A DNA stretch of 14,026 bases from Puniceicoccales bacterium. GTDB lineage: Bacteria; Verrucomicrobiota; Verrucomicrobiia; Opitutales; JAIRLM01. Positions 6,828 through 14,026 of the stretch are shown piece after piece; the first letter of the stretch is position 1; each line of letters starts with the position of its first letter. The DNA is taken from assembly GCA_031254835.1 (NCBI GenBank), contig JAIRTQ010000044.1:1-14026 (forward strand), given 5' to 3'. Under the pieces are notes generated by a model that saw nothing but the letters and a program-made list of their open reading frames with translations, did not search any database and was not told the DNA's origin. The translations under genes were made by a program, and so were the position numbers.

Positions 6828-8086
6828 CAGCCGATCCGTTCTATTTGGGCGCCGAGTCTGCGCAATTTTTCTTCGAAGTTTTCGTAGCCGCGATCCACGT
6901 ATTGCACGTTCCGCACGGTACTTTCCCCTTCCGCGATCAGCGCAGCCAGGTAGAGACAAGCCCCACCCCGCAGATCCGCCGCGGCGATCGATGCGCCTCT
7001 CAACCCACTAGGCCCCTTCACGATGGCGCTTTGTCCTTCCAGCGCGATGGCGGCCCCCATGCGCTCCAGTTCACCCAGATGGGCGAAGCGGTGAGGGTAA
7101 ACCCGCTCCGTAATAATGCTAATTCCTTCCGCTTGAGTCATTAGCACACACATGGCGGCCTGCAGGTCCGTAGGAAAGCCAGGATACGGCAATGTGGTTA
7201 AATCCATGGGGCCCAGGTGGCAGCGGCTGCCAAGGACGCGGATGAAATTGGGACCCAGCTCCGTCGGGACGGCCATGCGGTCGAAGGCCTCCAACAGCGC
7301 GCCGCAGTGGGACGGGTCGGCCGGCGAGAGAAGAAAATCTCCGCGCGCCAAAGGAGCGAGCAAAGCAAAGGTGCCCAACTGAATGCGGTCCGGGATAAGC
7401 CTATGTCGGGTGCCATGGAGTCCGTCCACACCCTCCACGGTCAGGATGGGACTGCCTATGCCGCTAATCTTTGCGCCCATTTTTTGAAGAAAATGGCAAA
7501 GATCTGCCACCTCCGGTTCGCAAGCGGCGCACTGAATTTCTGTCGTTCCTTTCGCTAAAACCGCTGCACAGAGAATGTTCGCCGTTCCTGTGACCGTACT
7601 TCCGTGGCGCCCTCCCAAGAAGAGGCGGGTCCCACGCAGCCGCTTCGCCGATACGTGAATAAGGCCATTGCGCAGGGCAATTTCGCAGCCCAATTTTTGC
7701 AACCCATACAGGTGTAGATCGATGGGCCGCGGGCCTATGGCGCAGCCGCCCGGCAGGGGCAGGACCGCCCGTCCGTGCCGCGCGACAAGGGGGCCCAGCA
7801 GGCAAACGGACGCCCGCATGCGAGAGACGGCCTCGCCGTCCGGATCTCCGGAAAAGCCCTTCATGCAAATTTGCGTAATATCTTCCCGTTGAGAAATTTC
7901 TCCGCCCAGTCCGCGTAGGATGGTCACCATGGTGCGGATGTCCTCTAACTGCGGCAGGTTATCGATGGCCACCGGATCGTCGGTCAGGAGCGTGGCGGCC
8001 AGAATGGGCAATCCCCCATTTTTTGCGCCGCCGACGGCAACTTCGCCAGACAGCGGGCGCCCGCCAACGATGCGCACCGAACTCAT
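6827..8086 (-). CDS. murA: UDP-N-acetylglucosamine 1-carboxyvinyltransferase
   Basis: MurA transfers enolpyruvate from PEP to UDP-GlcNAc, the first committed step of peptidoglycan synthesis, in the cytoplasm. The 419-aa product is the normal length. It shows the N-terminal GGAKNGGLPILAATLL with Lys22-Asn23, the catalytic loop PGGCAIGPRPIDLHL with Cys115, and YPGFPTDLQAAM with Asp307, the general base (Asp305 in E. coli numbering). The Cys115 form is sensitive to fosfomycin in other species. The ATG at 8086 starts the conserved MSSVRIVGG. It lies 60 bases after miaA, and its stop overlaps the dciA start by one base. Enzyme identity is secure. Confidence 0.97.
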   Translation of the reverse strand: MSSVRIVGGRPLSGEVAVGGAKNGGLPILAATLLTDDPVAIDNLPQLEDIRTMVTILRGLGGEISQREDITQICMKGFSGDPDGEAVSRMRASVCLLGPLVARHGRAVLPLPGGCAIGPRPIDLHLYGLQKLGCEIALRNGLIHVSAKRLRGTRLFLGGRHGSTVTGTANILCAAVLAKGTTEIQCAACEPEVADLCHFLQKMGAKISGIGSPILTVEGVDGLHGTRHRLIPDRIQLGTFALLAPLARGDFLLSPADPSHCGALLEAFDRMAVPTELGPNFIRVLGSRCHLGPMDLTTLPYPGFPTDLQAAMCVLMTQAEGISIITERVYPHRFAHLGELERMGAAIALEGQSAIVKGPSGLRGASIAAADLRGGACLYLAALIAEGESTVRNVQYVDRGYENFEEKLRRLGAQIERIG

Positions 8087-8146
8087 AGACTATGGCTGGA
8101 ACGAATTCCGACGGCCGTCAAGCGCGTCTCGCGGCCAACCGGGGAT

Positions 8147-9067
8147 CTACGAAAGCAATCTTCCGACAAGGTTCGCTGCAGCTGTAAAATTCTCCATTCC
8201 AAAAGGAAACACCATATTCGCCGACAGTTGGTGCCGCAGCCAGCTGCGCTGCTTTCTGGCGAACTGCCGCGTATGGACTAAGATGTGTTCAGGCAGTTCT
8301 TCCCGACCGATTTGACCGTCCAAAAAGCTAAGAACTTCCCGATAGCCGACCGCACTACAGGCGGAGGGATTTCGCTCAAAACCCTTTTGCCGAAGCATTT
8401 CTGTTTCCTCGATGAGGCCATCGGACAGTTGCTTTTCAATGCGCCGGCGCAGGACATTTTCGTAGTCCGATCCGGCCGCTTCCAGCAGAAGCGTGTACGG
8501 TTTTTGTTCCGCAAAACGGCTCTTCATTTTACGGAATTTTTCCAATAGCTCGGCAGGCCGCAGGCCGCTCTCCAGGGTCCGCTCCAGGAATCGGGCAACA
8601 CGCCGTGGATTTTTTCGATCGATGGGCAAGTTTTCGCCGCCACGGTTATCTAGTTCCAGCAAAAGGCCATCCAGGCCGTTCAGTTCTTCGATTGCCCGCA
8701 CCCGTTCCCGCACGGCCGGTGAAACGGCGATGGAGTCGTGGACTGGGCCGTAGAACATCTTTAAGTAGAACCCGCTGCCGCCCACGCAAAAAATTGGACC
8801 GGCAGAGCTGCGCAGTACCCCGTCCGCATGGTCGGCGAATTGCTTCACATCGTAGGGTCGATCCGGCTCGCAAAGGTCCAGCCCGAAATGCACTACGCGG
8901 GCCCGCTCTTCTGCGCTTACCTTGGCAGTTCCGATGTCCATGTGCCGGTAGACTTGGACGGAATCACAGGAAAGTACCACTCCACCAAAGCGTTCGGCCA
9001 ATGAGATGCCCAATGCGGATTTGCCCGTGGCCGTCAGTCCGGCGATGACGAAGAGCGGTGGAGCCAC
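8147..9067 (-). CDS. miaA: tRNA dimethylallyltransferase
   Basis: MiaA adds a dimethylallyl group to A37 of tRNAs that read U-starting codons. The 306-aa product is the usual size. It has the P-loop GLTATGKS (10-17), DSVQVYRHMDIGTAK (35-49), VGGSGFYLKMF (95-105, normally VGGTGLY), NPRRVARFLE, GYREVL (241-246) and the C-terminal TRQFARKQRSWLRHQ (266-280). The start is GTG at 9067, giving MAPPLFVIAGLTATGKS; no strong Shine-Dalgarno is seen. It is the first gene of the minus-strand run miaA-murA-dciA-grpB/GNAT and is divergent from the first paralog, with 119 bases between them. Confidence 0.96.
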   Translation of the reverse strand: MAPPLFVIAGLTATGKSALGISLAERFGGVVLSCDSVQVYRHMDIGTAKVSAEERARVVHFGLDLCEPDRPYDVKQFADHADGVLRSSAGPIFCVGGSGFYLKMFYGPVHDSIAVSPAVRERVRAIEELNGLDGLLLELDNRGGENLPIDRKNPRRVARFLERTLESGLRPAELLEKFRKMKSRFAEQKPYTLLLEAAGSDYENVLRRRIEKQLSDGLIEETEMLRQKGFERNPSACSAVGYREVLSFLDGQIGREELPEHILVHTRQFARKQRSWLRHQLSANMVFPFGMENFTAAANLVGRLLS

Positions 9068-9186
9068 GGCTGTTCTTCTAGCAGTCTCGGGGTAGAGTCA
9101 ACGCCTTCGCAGCAGAGCCATAAAATTTTTGGGAAAAATCAGTGTTTTTTTGCTTCCACTGCGGAGATGAAGATTAAGAAGGTCGA
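9068..9186. promoter_or_regulatory. Divergent promoter region, miaA / paralog 1
   Basis: This 119-base gap separates two divergent genes and must serve at least one promoter. It contains A/T runs (TAAAATTTTTGGGAAAAATC and GTGTTTTTTTGC), consistent with promoter DNA. No -35/-10 pair could be chosen with confidence. A TTAAGAAGGT stretch just before the GTG at 9187 provides a weak ribosome binding site for the plus-strand gene. Confidence 0.4.
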
Positions 9187-10518
9187 GTGTTTGCAGATCG
9201 TCCCAATAGTGTTTCCGAACTTCCCGCCAGTAGCGTCTACTACTCCCTTTTCGATGAAGACGCAGCGCAATTAAAATTCCAATGGGAGGACCAGGGGGGG
9301 GCCGTTACAACCGACGTTGACGGGAACTTGGTCTATTTTTGTTACCGGGTGAACCCGACTCTCGGCTATGTGCCGATTGGCGCGGCGCTAGATGGGAAGA
9401 GACCGCCCCACTGTGGGGAGTTTTTAGAGATCACCTTTCCGGACGGCAGCGGGCGGGATCCCATCTACGTGCACTATTCGCAAGTATATCAGCCAACGGA
9501 GGCTGCTCGGCTGGAAACGGACCTGCTAACCATCGTAATGGGCATTCTCCATGGGGCTAGCCGCCTTCAAATTGCCAAAATGGAAGATCTTCTCGTAGAG
9601 GCTGATATGCTTAACATGCACATGGCAAAGCTCATCGAATTGCACCGGCTTTTCAGCGGCCTACAGGATCAGTTTTGTCCCGACGAAGCGCATAATAAAA
9701 TCATAGCACTAAAGTGGGACGTGCTGGTGGAATTTCGTCGGGCTGGCATTCCATTGCCGTTCAAGTGGGCCATGGTCGGAGCGTTGCCACGCATATTTCT
9801 CCTGTATAACGCGAGAAATTCCCTCTGTCGGCACACGCGCTGGTCAGTCCACTGCATGGATATTTCTTTTGTCGATAAAGACAAAAAAGAAAGAAAGAAA
9901 CGCCTGCTCGCCGAATCGGGAAAGATATATTATAACAAAAAAAAGGGACGCCCGCGGGGCTATGCCGATGTAGAGGATGCCGATAAGTTTGATCTTTCGC
10001 CGGAAAATGTCTACCGGCTCGTATGTGAAAATTCACCCTATGGCGATCCGACTTCCTATTTCGACGCCGCATCCTGCCGGTCAAATGGTTCGGACGGCTC
10101 CATGAGCACTTCTACCATCGGCGGCCTCGTGGATACGGGCGAAGCTTTTACGTTGAAGCCGGAATTTGATGAAGAAACGGGGGCAATTCTGCGCTATAGT
10201 CTTGTGCCAGAAGATGTGATTAAGGGCACCCGATCGCGGCCGACTGTCACAATAGCTAACAACTGGACGCCAATTTTGAAGCCGGCGCAGGAAATCGAAA
10301 GAGGACAGCACTCAATTTACGTTTCTGGGGACGACTTAAAACGTTTTTGTGATTTTATCCGCATGCATAACGACGCCTACACGGCACGCATGTCTAATAT
10401 TTCTACCATGATACTGCTCAACAGCAATGAGTTGCAGCAAAGTCTTTCCGCAGCGGTGAGCCTGGTTCAGAAGATTGGGAACGTTCACCGGCGTGTCGCG
10501 GCCAACACGCACTACTGA
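9187..10518 (+). CDS. Unrecognised protein, tandem paralog 1 (two-helix layout)
   Basis: I do not recognise this 443-aa protein. Over its first 60 residues it is 40/60 identical to the next gene. Segments: a beta-rich N-terminal part (about 1-104, with FCYRVNPTLGYVP and DPIYVHYSQVYQP), a long helix rich in hydrophobic and charged residues (106-163), a conserved IPLPFKWAMVGALP turn, a variable middle (210-345, including a Lys/Arg-rich patch at 230-257), and a C-terminal helix (382-437, NSNELQQSLSAAVSLVQK). There is no signal peptide or clear membrane span. Two long helices enclosing a middle domain recall type III secretion tip or filament proteins (LcrV, EspA); this is a topology guess only. 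The GTG start is forced: an in-frame TAA lies at 9175-9177 and the N-terminus aligns with paralog 2. Co-transcription with paralog 2 is likely. Confidence 0.8.
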   Translation: MFADRPNSVSELPASSVYYSLFDEDAAQLKFQWEDQGGAVTTDVDGNLVYFCYRVNPTLGYVPIGAALDGKRPPHCGEFLEITFPDGSGRDPIYVHYSQVYQPTEAARLETDLLTIVMGILHGASRLQIAKMEDLLVEADMLNMHMAKLIELHRLFSGLQDQFCPDEAHNKIIALKWDVLVEFRRAGIPLPFKWAMVGALPRIFLLYNARNSLCRHTRWSVHCMDISFVDKDKKERKKRLLAESGKIYYNKKKGRPRGYADVEDADKFDLSPENVYRLVCENSPYGDPTSYFDAASCRSNGSDGSMSTSTIGGLVDTGEAFTLKPEFDEETGAILRYSLVPEDVIKGTRSRPTVTIANNWTPILKPAQEIERGQHSIYVSGDDLKRFCDFIRMHNDAYTARMSNISTMILLNSNELQQSLSAAVSLVQKIGNVHRRVAANTHY

Positions 10519-10673
10519 AGCTCCGTTTCCGCCGGTGGCCATAGTCCGTTTTCTAGGGCTTTCTCGGTGAGTGAGCGGTGGCGCCTCGGAGAGATGGGCC
10601 AATCTGCCGGACATTTAGCGCGTAGGGGGAATTTTTCCTTTTCTAGTTTGAAAAAGAAAAGTAAACTCTCTCC
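10519..10673 (+). promoter_or_regulatory. Spacer between paralogs with A/T-rich inverted repeat
   Basis: This 155-base gap holds no gene. Near its 3' end CTTTTC (10639-10644 region) can pair with GAAAAG just before the second paralog, forming a weak A/T stem. No good Shine-Dalgarno precedes the GTG at 10674, so this structure may affect initiation, or translation may rely on an unstructured A-rich leader. No intrinsic terminator is evident between the paralogs, which fits co-transcription. Confidence 0.25.
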
Positions 10674-12002
10674 GTGAGTCTGGATCGTCCAGGAAATGTT
10701 TCCGAACTGCCGCAAAACAGCGTCTATTATCAGCTGTTGGGCGATGACACGTCCAAACTGAAGTTTCAATGGGCAGAGCAGGGTGGGACAGTAACGGCAG
10801 ATAAAGACGGAAATTTGAACTATTTCTGCTACCGGGTGAACCCATCGCTGGGCTATGTGCCGCTCGATGCGGCGGCCGCGGGCGGGCTTGGCGGAGAGTT
10901 TTTGGAAATTACATTCCCAACCGACAACGGCCGAGATCCTATCTATGTTCATTATTCTCAGGTCTATCAGCCGACCGACCGAGCCCGCAAGGAGATGGAT
11001 CTGCTGACCATCGTGCTGGGCGTACTTTACCAAAATAGCCGCTTTTCCATCGCTCAGCTGGAAGATCTTCTCGCCGAGGTGGATGCAATTAATGTGCGGA
11101 CGGCAAAACTCATTAAGCTCTATCAGCTTTTCAACGGAATGCAGAGCCAGTTTGCCCCGAATGAAACGCACACAAGGGCCATCGAAATAACGTGGAATCA
11201 GCTGTCCGAATTTCCCAAAGCGGACCTGCCGTTGCCTTTCAAATTTGCTGTAGCCAGTGCTTTGCCAAAGCTTTTTTTAGCGTATAGAGTTGGCACTTCA
11301 ATTAGCATAGGACCGAGGGAGGGCTATTGGGATGTTTATTGTGCAGATACAAGCTTTGACCCAGATGATAAAAGTAAAACACAAAGAAATAAACGGAAAC
11401 TAGAATCTTGGGATAGTGGCTACTATTTCGCGAAAGTTCCAGATACCTATTCTGACTTAGATCCACAGTATAAATTTGATATTTCCTACGACCATGTCTA
11501 TAACGTAATATGTGAAAAATCTCCCTATAATCCCACGTCGGCTTCTTTCATCAAGGACTGCATAGCGGCGGGTACTGACAGCAGTACGGTGCTATTTCAA
11601 GATGCCCCTTCCGATGTTAATCTTGAGGTTTATTCACTTACGCCTAATCGCGACATGGAAACGGGAACAATTGCGGATTTCAACCTTTCGAAAGAAGAAG
11701 TTAACATGGAACCGTGGCCGGCCTATGACACGGCCGTGGTCGCGAATGGCTATGTGCCCATTTTAAAAACAGCGGAAGATATTGAAAGCGGAAAATGTTC
11801 CATCTTCATCAAATGTGACGACCTGAAGAGCTATTGCGATTTCATACGGTCCATGGGCGACAGCTATTCCGCTAAGCTGTCCAACGTTAACAGCATAATT
11901 TCCATGGCCAATAATGATCTGCAACAGAGTCTCGCGGCCGCTTCGAGTTTAATCCAGAAGGCCGAAAGCGCCCAACGGAAGACCGTATCTAACGTGCGCT
12001 AG
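10674..12002 (+). CDS. Unrecognised protein, tandem paralog 2 (two-helix layout)
   Basis: This 442-aa paralog of the preceding gene is not a recognised family. Its ends align with paralog 1: DRPGNVSELPQNSVYY (4-19), FCYRVNPSLGYVP (51-63), the helix around 101-160, LPLPFKFAVASALPKLFLAY (185-204), and the C-terminal DDLKSYCDFIR (382-392) plus NDLQQSLAAASSLIQK (414-429). The middle (about 205-345) is very different from paralog 1 and is AT-rich: 62 of 180 bases are G or C at 11341-11520, against 37 of 60 at 10861-10920. The GTG start is forced by an in-frame TAA at 10662-10664 and by alignment, although no good ribosome site is seen. There is no signal peptide. A secretion-related structural or effector role is a guess from topology and the divergent core. 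Confidence 0.8.
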   Translation: MSLDRPGNVSELPQNSVYYQLLGDDTSKLKFQWAEQGGTVTADKDGNLNYFCYRVNPSLGYVPLDAAAAGGLGGEFLEITFPTDNGRDPIYVHYSQVYQPTDRARKEMDLLTIVLGVLYQNSRFSIAQLEDLLAEVDAINVRTAKLIKLYQLFNGMQSQFAPNETHTRAIEITWNQLSEFPKADLPLPFKFAVASALPKLFLAYRVGTSISIGPREGYWDVYCADTSFDPDDKSKTQRNKRKLESWDSGYYFAKVPDTYSDLDPQYKFDISYDHVYNVICEKSPYNPTSASFIKDCIAAGTDSSTVLFQDAPSDVNLEVYSLTPNRDMETGTIADFNLSKEEVNMEPWPAYDTAVVANGYVPILKTAEDIESGKCSIFIKCDDLKSYCDFIRSMGDSYSAKLSNVNSIISMANNDLQQSLAAASSLIQKAESAQRKTVSNVR

Positions 12003-12052
12003 CGGAAGATAATTTCTCTGGCCGTCTGGCCGCAGCCCCCTACGGTAAAACC

Positions 12053-12529
12053 ATGAATCTGTGGCGGTTTACGATGCGCCTATTCTACACCTTCTTGGCC
12101 GCCCTCATCCTGGACGGACAAATTCGCTGCGGCAGCTACCTGCTTGGAACTGCCGGTCTAATGCCGCAACTGCTCTGGGTCGCCTTTCCCCTATCTTCGG
12201 CGGCGCCGCTTGCCTTCGCGTTCGGGCTCCTGTTGGACGGCACCCACTACTCCTTGCCTTTTGGACTGAGCGCTTTCTTTTGCCTAGGTGCGGTTTTTTG
12301 TCTTCAACTTTTGCATCAGCACATTTTTGGGGATTTAGCAGGCAAATTGCTGATCACCGTACCGTTTACAACGGTAGCCTATTACCTAATTCTTTCTACG
12401 GCACTCCTCCAGCAGACGGACATCGCCGCAGCCCTGACGGCTTGCCTGGGCTCTTGCATTTTCAATTGCCTCACTGTGATGATATTCCATCGGCTGTGCC
12501 CTGCGAAATGGAGACTTCCCGTCTATTAA
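12053..12529 (+). CDS. Small polytopic membrane protein, MreD-like
   Basis: This 158-aa product is almost entirely hydrophobic, with about five membrane segments (roughly residues 8-24, 35-58, 66-92, 98-118 and 125-148). Size, segment number and the central GLLLDGTHYSLPFGLSAFF, which resembles the MreD pattern G-LLD-(x)-PLG, suggest MreD, the membrane partner of MreBC in rod-shape synthesis. mreB and mreC are not in the window, so this stays tentative. ATG 12053 lies 50 bases after paralog 2 with no strong Shine-Dalgarno; Met7 or so is an alternative start. The last 59 bases overlap the 3' end of the lipoprotein gene on the other strand. It may be the last gene of the paralog transcript. Confidence 0.55.
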   Translation: MNLWRFTMRLFYTFLAALILDGQIRCGSYLLGTAGLMPQLLWVAFPLSSAAPLAFAFGLLLDGTHYSLPFGLSAFFCLGAVFCLQLLHQHIFGDLAGKLLITVPFTTVAYYLILSTALLQQTDIAAALTACLGSCIFNCLTVMIFHRLCPAKWRLPVY

Positions 12530-13493
12530 ATTCAGCTATCGATTTGCCATTTATTAGCAGTTCGCCCGGCTTAGAGGCGCTAATGCGCACCGATTTCTCG
12601 TAAGGGACGCTTTGTATCTGTCCTGCTTTCATTTTCCGTGAAAAGACCCTTCCACCCGTTTCTAAATCATCAATGGTTACATAATTAGTCGCACTCACCT
12701 CCAGCACCATGTCTTTGCGAATGGAGCAAGGCTTCGGCGGAGCTACGATCCCAACGGACGGCCGTTCGAGTCGGATCTTTTGCACAACCGCCGCCGCTTC
12801 TTCGCTGGTTCTTGCTGGCCCATTTCGGCCCGCCGCAAATAGGTCTAATTCTCCAGCCTGCAGCCGGCGAAGGTCCTCGCCGAGCGCATCGCCAAATTCC
12901 TCTAGCAGCCGCCTTACGGCATTAACGGCATCTTCTGCCCCGTTTCCGTTACGGGCCGTCGTATTGTCGTAGCGTTTGATGCCGAGGAGATTACTACCTC
13001 TCCGATCCCAAAATTCGCAACGGGCACAAAGACGGACGGATCGGTTTCCTATGGCCAAATCATCCACCGTCGGGCAGAGAAGAAAGTACGGCTCCATAGA
13101 ACTGTTCCATGGGGCGATCAGCACAAGATCCTGCGGCAATCGCCGTTCCAGACAGTTACGCAGCACCTTGCCAATGCCGTCGGCTAGCGGTTCTCCCCAG
13201 CGTAGGGATCCGCTGATGGCCACTTTGCCGCCAGTCCCTCGCATTACCAATTGCGGTCGATCTAAATAGCTTGGAAGGATGACGGTCTTTAGACAGATAA
13301 TGCACTCGGGAATAAAATCTTCTTCGCGGGCTGGGGACCGTCCTTCTTGGCCACTAAGGACAAAATAGCGGATAGGACTCCCGCTCCGGCTTCCGCCAGA
13401 AGCGACGCAGCCAGAAAGAAACTGCAAGCTGATAAGGCATAGGACCACCGCATGGCACTTCCGCACCCATTTTCGCAAAAAAGCCAAATCCAC
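12471..13493 (-). CDS. PqiC-type lipoprotein with RodZ-like C-terminal domain
   Basis: The 340-aa product has a signal peptide ending in the lipobox LSGC (Cys29), so it should be a lipoprotein. Residues 42-215 fit the PqiC/YmbA family (ABC-type transport auxiliary lipoprotein): RYFVLSGQ (42-49), VILPSYLDRPQLVMR (71-85) and LRWGEPLADGIGKVL (97-111). PqiC partners of MCE/MlaD systems act in lipid transport between membranes. About 110 extra residues follow; 262-324 (MVLEVSATNYVTIDD, GGRVFSRKMKAGQIQSV, ELLINGKSI) resemble the periplasmic DUF4115 domain of RodZ, which PqiC lacks. No MCE or permease gene is adjacent. The listed start is GTG 13493; TTG 13487 is better placed after GGAG (13493-13496) and would shorten the signal by two residues. 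The last 59 bases overlap the MreD-like gene. Confidence 0.8.
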   Translation of the reverse strand: MDLAFLRKWVRKCHAVVLCLISLQFLSGCVASGGSRSGSPIRYFVLSGQEGRSPAREEDFIPECIICLKTVILPSYLDRPQLVMRGTGGKVAISGSLRWGEPLADGIGKVLRNCLERRLPQDLVLIAPWNSSMEPYFLLCPTVDDLAIGNRSVRLCARCEFWDRRGSNLLGIKRYDNTTARNGNGAEDAVNAVRRLLEEFGDALGEDLRRLQAGELDLFAAGRNGPARTSEEAAAVVQKIRLERPSVGIVAPPKPCSIRKDMVLEVSATNYVTIDDLETGGRVFSRKMKAGQIQSVPYEKSVRISASKPGELLINGKSIAEFNRREVSISQGTADGISSQ

Positions 13494-13669
13494 TCCGCCG
13501 AAATAATGTAGCCGCTTTCGATTGTCCGCAAGGTGAATCTGATGGACGGCACATAAATAGCGACGAACAAAATAGCGGACGGCTCCCTGTCCCCCAGTTG
13601 GGGCAGGTTCAAATCTTTGCGATTTACGGACCCTTGACCATCGATGTACTCTCCGTTAGGAGGCGAGCG
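13494..13669. promoter_or_regulatory. Divergent gap, lipoprotein / oppB
   Basis: This 176-base gap separates the lipoprotein gene (minus) from the permease gene (plus) and should contain their promoters. A strong Shine-Dalgarno TTAGGAGG at 13656-13663 serves the permease. I could not pair convincing -35 and -10 boxes: TTGTCC at 13522 and TAAATA at 13554 are too far apart. Confidence 0.45.
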
Positions 13670-14026
13670 GTGGTCTTTTTGCAAAAACTGTTTCGACGGC
13701 TGTTGCGATCGGCCGCTTTGCTTCTGTGCGTCTTAACCGCCATTTTCGTTCTTTTGCGATCGGTGCCCGGTGGACCATTCGACGGTGAACGCGAATTGCC
13801 ACCGAAAGCCGCTGCCGCCCTTCGGGATCACTATGGCACGGACAAATCGCCTCTGTGCAGCTATTTTCACTACGTAGGCCGGACCATTCGTGGCGACCTG
13901 GGACCCTCCTTTCGCCAATTGGGCTGGTCCGTCAGCGAGCTATTGGCAGATAAGGCCAGTGCTAGTTTCGAATTGGGCATCGAAGCACTGCTTCTGGCGA
14001 TTCTGCTGGGCATCCCTTGGGGCTGC
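13670..14026 (+). CDS. oppB: Oligopeptide ABC transporter permease (partial, 3' end outside)
   Basis: The first 119 codons of an OppB/DppB-type permease, an inner-membrane subunit of a peptide or nickel ABC importer. It opens with an Arg-rich start and a membrane segment (RSAALLLCVLTAIFVLLRSV). The OppB signatures follow: PGGPFDGERELP, then LRDHYGTDKS, FHYVGRTIRGDLGPSF, and the start of the second membrane segment (FELGIEALLLAILLGIPWG), where the window ends. The Gly-Pro-Phe-Asp-Gly-Glu string is closer to OppB than to DppB. The GTG start is decided by TAGGAGG at 13657-13663, six bases upstream. Other opp genes (oppC, D, F, A) are expected downstream but cannot be seen. Confidence 0.9.
   Translation, partial: MVFLQKLFRRLLRSAALLLCVLTAIFVLLRSVPGGPFDGERELPPKAAAALRDHYGTDKSPLCSYFHYVGRTIRGDLGPSFRQLGWSVSELLADKASASFELGIEALLLAILLGIPWGC

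Noticed and set aside
12061..12603. Plus-strand 180-aa frame overlapping the MreD-like gene
   Set aside because: It is rich in Pro, Arg and His, without membrane or domain pattern; the other frame encodes a coherent polytopic membrane protein.
13522..13559. Promoter TTGTCC ... TAAATA before oppB
   Set aside because: The spacing is 26 bases, too long for a standard sigma-70 promoter.
13289..13684. Minus-strand 131-aa frame crossing the lipoprotein start
   Set aside because: It overlaps the signal peptide region of a convincing lipoprotein in another frame. I considered it as the end of an MCE-type gene but see no such motif.
1..14026. CRISPR array, IS element or phage genes
   Set aside because: No regularly spaced repeats, transposase, integrase or phage structural genes were seen; the only long exact repeat found is the 19-bp pair.

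Overview
The window carries a mix of housekeeping and accessory genes from a Gram-negative bacterium of moderate GC (about 55% by eye). An outer-membrane-type lipoprotein, MurA, the HemW/MiaA/DciA set and the L35-L20-PheS order support a Gram-negative bacterium. My best guess is a PVC-group (Verrucomicrobiota-like) organism, possibly host-associated because of decayed genes and a possible secretion-related gene pair, but nothing here proves the phylum.

Layout. (1) 1-2458: an accessory, apparently decaying block. It holds minus-strand genes for an unknown ~350-aa protein (frameshifted near its end at an A5 run), a small Ala-rich helical protein with an internal repeat, and a broken membrane-type gene. 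A 19-bp perfect direct repeat (12-30 and 2382-2400) brackets the block. (2) 2459-5304, plus strand: rpmI, rplT, pheS and hemW. No infC lies in the 2.4 kb upstream of rpmI, and no pheT follows pheS. (3) 5340-5431: tRNA-Ser(GCU) with encoded CCA. (4) 5461-9067, minus strand: miaA, murA, dciA-like (DUF721), then a GrpB-GNAT fusion gene. murA and dciA share one base (TGATG). (5) 9187-12002, plus strand: two tandem unrecognised paralogs of 443 and 442 aa, followed by a small MreD-like membrane protein gene (12053-12529). (6) 12471-13493, minus strand: a PqiC-type lipoprotein with a RodZ-like C-terminal domain, overlapping the MreD-like gene tail to tail. (7) From 13670, plus strand: the start of an OppB-type peptide permease gene, cut by the window end.

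The core genes act in translation (L35, L20, PheS, tRNA-Ser, MiaA), heme trafficking (HemW), peptidoglycan precursor synthesis (MurA) and replication (DciA). The most interesting part is the tandem paralog pair. Both have conserved N-terminal regions, two long helical segments (about residues 106-163 and 382-437) enclosing a strongly divergent middle, and no signal peptide. That topology recalls type III secretion needle-tip/filament proteins such as LcrV or EspA, but this is inference from layout, not a recognised family match.

A second window-wide oddity is strong enrichment of the word AATTT (about 45 hand-counted plus-strand copies, against roughly 8 expected), in several frames and in genes of both strands.
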